From Bacteroidales bacterium (GTDB lineage Bacteria; Bacteroidota; Bacteroidia; Bacteroidales; P3): a stretch of 64,000 bases of DNA. The position numbers were made by a program, and so were the translations under genes. Position 1 is the first letter of the stretch, and every line of letters starts with the position of its first letter. The DNA lies in the NCBI GenBank assembly GCA_017439185.1, contig JAFRTM010000003.1, positions 32,670 through 96,669 of the forward strand, given 5' to 3'. The notes beneath the pieces are model-generated. The model worked only from the letters and a program-made list of their open reading frames with translations, was not told where the DNA came from and did not search any database. Shown here one piece after another: positions 52,609-62,700 of this stretch.

Positions 52609-53110
52609 CAAACTATTTTTAACATACCAAAGTTAATAATTATAAAAAATATTAAATTATAAAAAATACAATGTGAACATCCTGATAATCAACACCCGCA
52701 ATTCCGCAATTTTAACATTTCAATTTTTACCCCCAGCACCGCCACCTCACAGTTCATTATTACTATCCCCAAAACATCGTTTCGATAATGATAAATCACT
52801 GATAATCTGCTATCTAGTGTTTTTATGTCAACACTCCACTCATTTTTCAAATTTTTCCAAGCCTTATCCTTGTTTCTCCAAATCCTAACTCCTTGACACA
52901 TAGCACACAAATATGTATCAACTCTATGTGAAGCCTATGGTGAATTTTGTCCAAACCAGTCATGTCCCGAAGCCATACCCTCAGGCACTCGTTCTCCGTT
53001 TCCATTCCCATGAAATTTTCATGCCGAATATCTTGTCATTCGATTCACATCAGTCGTTTTCTTGCGTCAAAAACCACTATAATTCAATGCCGATTTTACG
53101 TATTTCGTCC

Positions 53111-53119
53111 TGTTGATAA
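53111..53119. other. Single DnaA-box-like nonamer
   Basis: TGTTGATAA differs by one base from the complement of TTATCCACA. It is alone in the divergent intergenic region, 66 bp from parS. The rest of 52470-53731 shows AT-rich DNA, a palindrome CATGAAATTTTCATG (53009-53023) and the elements listed here, but no gene I can support. Confidence 0.3.
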
Positions 53120-53184
53120 CTTGTTAATATTTTGTCGGTAGGTTGTTGGTGTTTTTGTTAGCAATGCGTATAATCAGTTAGTTA

Positions 53185-53200
53185 TGTTTCACGTGAAACA
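53185..53200. other. Perfect parS site
   Basis: TGTTTCACGTGAAACA matches the conserved 16-bp ParB-binding palindrome with no mismatch. Such sites normally cluster near the replication origin and seed chromosome segregation complexes. Confidence 0.88.
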
Positions 53201-53206
53201 TTGTTG

Positions 53207-53375
53207 AAAAATCCGGCAGGTAAACGACATTACCTGCTACCCGCATCACCTCGGAAAGGTGCGCTCCCCGATTGTCAGAGTCTTGCCCGTAATCCGGCTA
53301 CTTATTATTCCAGGGGGAGCGAAGAGAGGAAAAGGGAGACGAGGCACTCCCTGACACCATGGTGTCGGATTTTTT
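53207..53375 (-). ncRNA. Candidate structured RNA in the divergent adhesin region
   Basis: On the minus strand a -7 box TAACTTTG (53379-53386) is followed by a 14-bp palindrome GACACCATGGTGTC (53353-53366), a long helix CGCTCCCC/GGGGAGCG (53262-53269 with 53314-53321), CACCT/AGGTG, and at the end a hairpin GCAGGTAA/TTACCTGC (53216-53237) followed by CCGGATTTTT, a terminator form. On the plus strand the 14-bp palindrome is followed by eight T, so that strand could also terminate. It matches no RNA family I can name. Confidence 0.4.
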
Positions 53376-53603
53376 TTGCAAAGTTAAAAACACCGATGAA
53401 AAACCATTCTTACAAACTGTTTGCCAGTAATTTACCTATCGGGTCACATTTTTCGGCGTCAGGGTTGCAAATAAGGCAGAACACTGGAAAACTATTGAAC
53501 TTGAGAGAGTTTTCTTGATTTTGTAAATAGTTACTAACCAACAGTTTTTGATTTTTTAAGAAAAATTATTATTTATAAACTTGTGTATGTTGAAAAATGT
53601 TAG

Positions 53604-53611
53604 TATCTTTG
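53604..53611 (+). promoter_or_regulatory. Promoter -7 box of the right adhesin (TATCTTTG)
   Basis: TATCTTTG, 120 bp before the ATG. The leader carries an alternating purine-pyrimidine tract (CGCACATACGCGTGCGTGCG, 53681-53700 region). Confidence 0.7.
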
Positions 53612-53731
53612 CATTTCAACACCATAGTTTTTTGTCAGTTCAAAACGGACGTAAGATACTGTGGCAGAGTTTTTTATTACGCACATACGCGTGCGTGCGC
53701 AGATACAAGAATAAAAATAATACCGCAATAG

Positions 53732-56700
53732 ATGGAAAATTATTATTACGAAGAGACTACGAGAAGCGTAACCGCCCAGAATGAAAATCGCGGAAACGAG
53801 ATGCAGAGGACCTGTAACGAGAGAGGAGAAAAATGGGAGAAGGAGACGGGCGTACCCGTATTCAAAGACACCCGAATCGGAGCCAAGGGAGGCTGGTCTC
53901 AGGTATCACACAGATATAACTCACAGATAAGTGAGAGGTTATTGAGCGATGACTGTGTGTCAGAGGTTTCTGAGCACTGGCTAAAAACAAGCAAAAGAGA
54001 AACTACAGATATGAATGGCAAAGGATTGAGAAGAGGAGTGCAAGCATTGGTCGCAGCAGTGTCCTTGCTGGCAATGGTATTGAATGGAGTAAACGCGTTG
54101 GGACAGTGTGCGCATACGGAGAAGACTGTTGGAACTGGAGATGCAAATACAAACAGGAACACATTGGGTTATCCAATAAACACGTATTATAAATACAACT
54201 ATTCGCAAATCATTTATACGCCTGATGAAATTTGTGGAAACAACACAGCTGGTGTGATTTATGGAATAGCATTTCGGCACTATACCGGCAATTTTAATGC
54301 AAAAACCAGTAATGTTGAAATATACATTGGTGAAACTGATAAAAATGAGTTTAACAACACGACAGATTGGATTACAACAGGGTTGACAAGGGTTTATAGT
54401 GGGGGCTTGGACTATAATGGTAATGGATGGAAATGGTGTCAATTTTCCAATGAATTTCACTATTCTGGTCATAGGAATTTAATTGTAGCCATATGGGATA
54501 AATCAGGCGATTACAAGAATGATAACTCCAGGTACTTTTACCAATCATCTTGCACCGGCTACAAATTCCTGAATTTCAGAGATGACAACAATCAAATTGC
54601 AAGCATAGAAGCCCCCGGACGCACAGCAAATCTCAGGGCTCAATACCGACCTCAGACAAAGTTTTGTGCAGAATGCTGCAATAGTAGTTATTCTGTTCCG
54701 GTTTGTTTTGATTTTGAAGATGCGACTGCAAGTAATTCTTACAGCACAGACTCAGGATTGCCATTATGCTGGGGGAGAATCTATGGAGGGACAACTACGG
54801 GATGCGCTCCTCATGTGTACAATGGGACAGCATACGCCAGGGCAAACGACGGAAACGGAATAATAATGCTTGCTGCAAATAACAGCACGACGTATGGCAA
54901 CCCGAATTATGTTATACTGCCCCAAGTTACAGGAGTTGCAGCAGGCACAACAATAACATTTAACGCATGGTGGGAAAATACCAGCTATTGTACATTGACT
55001 TTGGGTTATATGACTAACCCAGGTAACCCAGCTACTTTTGTGGCAATAGGAAGCGCAACGCCTGTTGCTGCGGCAGGCGGCTCTGCGGCGACTGGCATTA
55101 ATGAGTTTACTGTGCCTGCCGGATTCCCGTCAGGAGCCTATATTGCATTCAGAATCAGTAACACAAATGGCACTTGGTACACAGTTACCATTGATAACAT
55201 CTGTTTTAAAAACTGTACAGAACCAACATTTACTCTTAGTGGCGGGAACCTTACTTGTGCGATGGGAGGAACATGCAACGGGCGTACTTTAACCACAAAC
55301 AACACAGGTACACAGACCTGGGCATCGAGTGCTACCAATGTTGCTACGGTGGATGGCAGCGGAAACATAACAATGGTGGGTGCAGGCACGACCACAATAT
55401 CGGTGACGGTTCCCGAAGACAACGGACTATGCGGAGCTTCGGCGAGCTACCAGCTCACGGTGACCTGCCAGACACCAACTTTTGCAATAACACCAAACAG
55501 CGGAACATTGACCATCGGCAACACCAGAGACCTGAACACTTTGCTCAACAACCCGACGGGAGGCTCGGTTACGTGGGGCACGAGCGCCGCAGGCGTGGCA
55601 AGCGTGACCGATGGCGTGATCAGAGCTGAAGGAGCCGGAACAGCAACGATCACCGCCACTCTTGCGTCCAGCGGAATATACTGCGGGGCTACGGCTACAT
55701 ATACCGTGACGGTGAATGAATGTGACGAGGAGATTTTGTTGAACGGCAATATCACGAAGGACATTGAGTGCGGCAGAACTTATTGTTTCTACGACAGCGG
55801 CAAAGATGGAAGCTATAGCAACAATGAGGACTACACGGCGACCTTCACTTCTGGGGGGGTGATAAAGATGCGTTTTGTGTCATTCACTGGAGAGAGCGGT
55901 TGGGACTACATTAGCATCAACGGTACGACAAGCGACGTAACCGAAACATCAACCATTGCCGGCAACACCACGTTCACAGCATCTGTGAGTGGCGGAATAG
56001 TCACTGTGACATGGCATTCGGATGGATCTAACGTTTATGCTGGATGGAAAGCATATATTACAGCTGAGGATTGCTGCACACAGACTCCGTCGTTCTCGCT
56101 CAGTTCGACAAGCGGAACAAAACAAGTTGGAGAGACGGTAAACCTGATGCCATTGCTGACCAACACACCTGCAACAACAGTGTCATGGACGTCGAGCAAC
56201 GTGAATGTCGCCCAAGTGAGCACTGCTGGAGTTGTGACAGCCGTCGGGCCAGGAACTGCAGTGATAACGGTGAGGAGGGAGAAAGACGGGAACTGGTGTC
56301 CCGCCACGGCGACATACACCATCACAGTGCCATGCCCGACATACACTGTGCCGCTGTGTTTTGACTTTGAAGACTACGGAACCGCTGGAAATTCAGAAAG
56401 TACAGATGCCGGCATTCCAGCCTGTTGGGACAGATTGTACACAGGTTCATCCGCTGGATATGCTCCACACGTGGTGAACGGCAGTGTTGCATACTCGTTG
56501 GACGGCAACGGTCTTGTGTTGATTAGCGGAGATGCCACTTACTACGGAAATAACAGTTATGTGATAATGCCGTATATTACTGGCATCACTATTGGGGATA
56601 CAATCAAATTTAATGCATGGTGGGAAAATGCAAGCAATGGAACTTTGACGTTGGGTTATATGACAGACCCCGCAAATGCAGGGTCATTTGTAGCACTGAA

Positions 56701-59700
56701 CACCACAGCCATAGCGCCAGCCACGAGTTCAAATCCGGTGACACCAACGACAGGTTATACAACAACAGGTGCGGCAGATGTGACTTATGCCTACGTGCTG
56801 AATACAAATCTGCCGACAGGTGCGCGACTTGCATTCAGGAGGTACTATACCAGCAGCTGGTATTGTGTGGTGATAGACAACATCTGCATCAGCCATCCCT
56901 GCACGTCACGCACAAGCGGAACGCTGGCATTCAACAACCCATCGCAGACGATAGCGGTTGGGCAGCACTATACCCAGACACCCGTTAACGGCTTGACCCC
57001 GTCAGACGGAACTGTAAGCTACCATTCCAGCAACCGTTCAGTAGCGACAGTGGATCCAGCCACTGGAGAGGTGACAGGATTGGCGGAAGGGACAACCACT
57101 ATCACTGCAACCCTGTCGGGTATGACGGTAAGTGGAACATATTACTGTCCGGTGAGTACAAGCTACACTATAGATGTCACGGCATGCGAATACACCAACA
57201 ACACAATAGGGACTGGAAGTAGCCAGTCATATTATTATGGTCCTGTAAACGATTACTACAATTATGGTTATCGCCAAATAATATACGACAAGAGCGAACT
57301 CTGCAAAGGAGCAATACACAGCATAGGGTTCCAGTATGCCGGAAGCACTACGATGACTAGCAAGGGAAGTGACATATACATTTATATGGCCGAGACGGAC
57401 AAGACGGAGTTTGACAACACCAACGACTGGATTGACGATGACGACTTCACCCTGGTGTACAGCGGCGGCATGAACTGCCAGAACGGATGGAACTGGATAG
57501 CCCTGGACAATACGTTCAACTACACTGGCACGAACAATCTCGTAGTGGCTATCCACGATCGTTCTGGGGCCTATGATGGCATAGACTATACATTTTATTA
57601 TACCGTTGGATCGGAAAACAAACAAATATATTACTACAACGACAACACAGACGCTTCTATGTCCGCCCCGCCAACCGGAACAAGAACAACAAACCGACCG
57701 AACACTAAGTTCTGCATCGAGTGCTGCACTGGACGAACAGGAACACTGTCGTTTGAAGAGACATACCAGACCATTTTGGTTGGGCAAACATATACCCAAC
57801 GAGTGAGCAACCACCTGACACCGAGCAACGGAGACGAACAATATGAGAGCAGCAACCCAGGAGTGGCAACAGTGAACCCAACCACAGGCGCAGTCACAGG
57901 CGTAGCCCCCGGCATAGTGACCATCACTGGTACCATCAAGTCTTACGACAACGGCAGTGGTACAGAATATTGCGCAGTCACAGCGACATACACTGTGGAG
58001 GTGAAATGTGCCGAGGTGGCCATAACCTCGCCTAACGGATGTGCCGAGATAGTGGACGGTATCTGTATGATAAATGCCTGTGCTCCGACATCGCTGACCC
58101 TCGGAGTGGAGAGTACTATGACACCGACGAGTTATACCTGGGTATATAACGGTTACGACAATACGGGAGAACACGAGAGTCACGGCTCAACCCTCACGAT
58201 GGCACTGAACGAGCAGCGAGGGTATGATGTAAGAGTGACAGTGAGCGATGGAGTATGCGACGCTACCGCGAGAGCGCGAGTCAGAGTGTCGGAGGGTGTA
58301 GTTCCTACCAGCAACGCCTTGCCAGACATCGACCTTGGGCATATTTGCGTTGGAACGGAAGGCCACATAACCATCGGAAGCGGAAGTGGAAGCGACATTC
58401 AAGTTGACGAACCTTCCGTAACCGTGGAGGCTGTTTTGGGACAAGGAGTCCAAACATTCATTCCTGATGGCCCTAATTGTGACACAAAGTGCTACAATTC
58501 CAATGTAACATTCAACGATTTCAGCGAGACTGCCACAGTCACAAGTGCCGACGACATTAAATATCTAAGAATAAACATGGAGCATAGCTACATCGTGGAT
58601 CTTCAGATAAAGCTAATCTGTCCGAGCAATCGCAGTGTGATAATTTTCCAAGACTACTACACTACGGCAAATGGTGGTTTGGACGATGACACATATACAT
58701 GGCCTCACACTCACATTTCTGGTGGTCGAAACATATTGGAACAGGTTGTATTGGGTACCCACAACGCAACAGATGGTACGACAACATCAACAAGATGCAA
58801 CCCCGCGAATAATCCGGCAGGAATAGGCGAGGATTACTGTTGGTCCAACAACACAAGTGACGGATACACCTATGCCAGTGGCAATGGGTACATATATGAA
58901 GCTGCAAACCTAAATACAATAGCGACACAGACATATCAAGTCAAGCCATCGGACATGACAAACATGAGTCAGATATATCATCCATGGGAAGATTTCTCAG
59001 GATTGATAGGCTGTCCATTGAACGGCACATGGCAGGTGCAGGTATGCGATAGCTGGGAAGAAGACAACGGCTGGATATTCAATTGGGAGCTGAAACTGTC
59101 TGAAGATAAGTTGCCTACACAATGGGGCTTCGACGTAACTTTGAAAGACCGCTCGCTTGACTGCGGCGAAGACGCCGTGCATACCGAGCAGGTCGGAGAC
59201 ATACTGTATATCCGTCCCCAGTGGGGAGACCGGGCCACCGACTGTCAGTTGGTGTTAACTGACAACTTCGGCTGCCAGACAACACTGAGCAACCATATAA
59301 ACTTTGTAATTGATTCGGCGTGGATTAACCTTAAGTCGGGGAATCCTGTACAGCAGTTCTGCGAGGGAAGCGCGATGGCTTCGCCCATAGTGTACGCCTA
59401 TGGCGGAAAGGCTGCGAGCTGGGAACTTGAGTGGTGGGTCAACGATGGTGCGCACACTACGATAGCAGGAAATAATACTTCAATAACCACGGGTTCTGCC
59501 TCAATCTGGGGCGGTGCGGCCAACGTTACAGTAGGAAACGGAGCGGGTGGAGATGAACACGGAATAGTAAATATAGGATACGCGGGCGCGGGTATGCCCG
59601 CGGGCGTGTATCATTATATAATAAAGGGAAAGAAATGCGGAGATGCAAGCTGCGAACATTGTGCGGACAATACCAAGGAGGGAACAATCACGGTGTACGC

Positions 59701-62700
59701 CCTGCCGGAGGCAACGGCAGAAGGGTCGACGATATGCTCGGGAGGTAACAACGGCACAATAACGGTGTCGGCTACGGCCGGAAGCGGCGGCACTTTGTCG
59801 TACAGTCGTGACAACGGTTCGCATTGGCAGTCTGGTAACGAGTTCACGGGCTTGACAGCCGGGAACTATACCATCACAGTGAGAGAGAGTCATGCTGACG
59901 GCGTGAACTGCGACATAACGGTTCCGGTTTCGGTGAACGTGTATGAGACGCTGACGGCAAACAACGTTGTGGGAGGCGGTAGTTTCTGCATAGGGACAAC
60001 CACCAACCTGACGGAGACGCCGAGCGGCGGTTCGGGCAGTTACAACATAGTATGGAAGAATGGTTCGACGGTGTTGCAGACCAACAACGGAGTGACAACG
60101 AGTACATACGCCGCGAATATTAGCACTGCGGGGACTACAACCTATACGGTGGTGGTGACGGATGCGGTGTGTGGCAATAGTGTGGAGAAGACGGTGACAG
60201 TGGAGGTGTATGAGACACTGGGAGTGACGGCCATCACGGGAGCTGGAAGTTTCTGTAGGGGAACCACAGTGACTTTGACCGAAGTGCCGAGTGGAGGAAA
60301 CGGCAGTTACACCTATCAGTGGCAGTCGTCGCCCAACGGCACGTCAAACTGGACTAACGTGGGTAGCGGAAATAATATTTTCCAGCCGAATACGTCGACG
60401 GCTGGAACGACATATTACCATGTGACAGTTAGTGACAACTGCGGCAACACGAGGACGACAGATGCGGTTGCAGTAACGGTATGGCCCGATTTGACGGCAG
60501 ACATCACGGCCCCGGTGACGGGAACCTGTATAGGGCCGATGGTGACGCTGACGGTGAGCAACCTGAACGGAGTTGGAGGTTACAGCTATGCCTGGGAACA
60601 GTCGGCGACCGGAGGGGCTGGCACATGGAGTGCGGCCAGCGGCACGAACAACCAGGCATCATATACGGCATCAACGACTGCGGCCGGTACGATGCACTAC
60701 AGGGTGACGGTAACAGATAACGGCCGGACTGGAGACTGCAAGACGGTGGTGAAGGAGACAACGGTGACGGTGTGGCCGACGCTGACGGTTGAGGTAAGCG
60801 ATGGCACGACAGGAATCTGTAAGGATGCCAGCTTCAGCCTAACGGCGACGGCTGGTGGATACAGCAATACGTCGAATTTGAGTTATCTGTGGGAGCAGTC
60901 GGCTAACGGCACGAATGGATGGAGTGCGGCCAGCGGCACGAACAACGCGGCAACCTACACGGTGCCGACGGGGACACCCGGTACGATGTACTACAGGGTG
61001 ACGGTGACGGATGCAGGTTATGAGGCTCCGTGTAAGACGGTGACGTCAGTTGTACGCAGTGTGGTGGTGTGGCCGACGCTGACGGCATCAATATCGGGAG
61101 GGACTGCAGGCGTTTGTGCCAGTGAGACGGCTCACAACCTCACGGTTAATGTTACAAATGGTAGTGGATCTACGTTGACCTATCAGTGGCAGTCGTCGCC
61201 AAATGGCAATGAGCCTTGGACTAATGTAGGAAACAGCAGCGCGACGTACGGGGCCGACATCTCGGAGGCGGGTACAACGTATTATAGAGTGATTGTTACC
61301 GATGCAGGCTATGTTTCGCCTTGTAATGTAGTAACAGCTGACGCAATATTGGTGGTGGTAAAACCGAATCCGACGGTTAGTGTGACGAATAAGGAGCAGG
61401 AGATATGTGCTGGAGCGGTGGAAAATATGGTGATAACTGCGACGAACGGAACGATAAGTGTGAGTGACAACGGAACACCAGGACATTTGCCCACAGGGTT
61501 GACATACAATTCTTCGTCGCATACAATTTCGGGAAGTCTGAATACGGCTGGGGACTATTATATTACGGTGACGGTGACGAGCGATCAGACACCTAGTTGT
61601 GGTACGGCGACAGAGACGATACATATAAAGGTTAATCGTTTGCCGATAGTGGATCTGTCTCCATCAAGCGCTACGTTGTGTAACGGACAGAGTGTTGACA
61701 TTACGGCCACACCTTCGTTGGGTACAGGCGATTTGACATTGACATGGAGTCCCACGACGTCGTTGACGATAACCAACGGAGGCCAAAACGTGACGGCGGC
61801 ACCGACGACAACTACGACATACAGATGCACGGTGTCAGACGGTAATAGTTGCTCGTCATATAGCGATGTAACGATTACGGTGAATCCGCTGCCAGTGCTG
61901 ACGTTGGGAGCAGTATCACATAACCCGTTGAATTGTTATGGGGATAATAATGCAATTATACCGGTAAGCACGTCGGCAACTACGCCGAACTATTATTTCT
62001 CAAATGACAACGGAGAGAACTGGGTGCCAAGTGGAGGACAGTCTGGTAGAAATTATAACTTCCCAGGATTGGGAGCAGGTACGTACGACTTGTTGGTGAA
62101 AGATGGTAATGGATGTGTCAGTGCGGTAAGGCAGGTCGAGATTACGCAGCCGGCTGAGTTGGAGTTTGTCACGGTCAGTGGAACTGAGCCGTTGTGCCAT
62201 GGAGATGGAAATGGAAGCATTACGGTGACTATCACTGGCGGTACGGCGAACTATCAGTTCGCTCTCGATAACGAAGGAACAGGCGATGCCAACTACTCGG
62301 AAGCGCAGGCTTCTACGTCATACACGTTCTCGGATGTCAGTGCAGGTACCCATACCATATATATTAAAGACGCAAACGGTTGTAAGATCAACCAATCATA
62401 TACCTTGAACGAGCCTCAGGTAGTAGCTGCTGCGGCAATCGCGGCATCGGCCACCACGGTATGCTCGGGTACAGAGGTGACGCTGAGTTCTCAGACTGCG
62501 ACAGGTGGCACGCCTGGTACTGGCACTGATCCGGCATATACTTACACATGGACTGCATCGGCCGGCTCGGCACCTGCCACGACTACGCCCACCGCACCTG
62601 CGGTGACTGCGGCTACCCATACTCCTACGGCTACGACAACCCCTGTGACGGTGACCTATACGCTGACGGTGAAGGATGCTCATAACTGCTCAGATGTGAA

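Noticed and set aside
52922-52941. A third copy of the recombination core in the intergenic region (GTGAAGCCTATGG)
   Set aside because: Only one arm and part of the spacer match; the left arm is missing and spacing is off by one.
53201-53518. 105-codon open frame overlapping the structured region (starts in parS)
   Set aside because: It runs through the hairpins and an internal T-tract with terminator form, has no domain and no promoter in a sensible place.
52470-53731. The divergent adhesin gap as a confirmed replication origin
   Set aside because: There is one parS and only one imperfect DnaA-like box; dnaA, dnaN and a box cluster are absent, and the composition switch near 42 kb does not fit a simple origin here.
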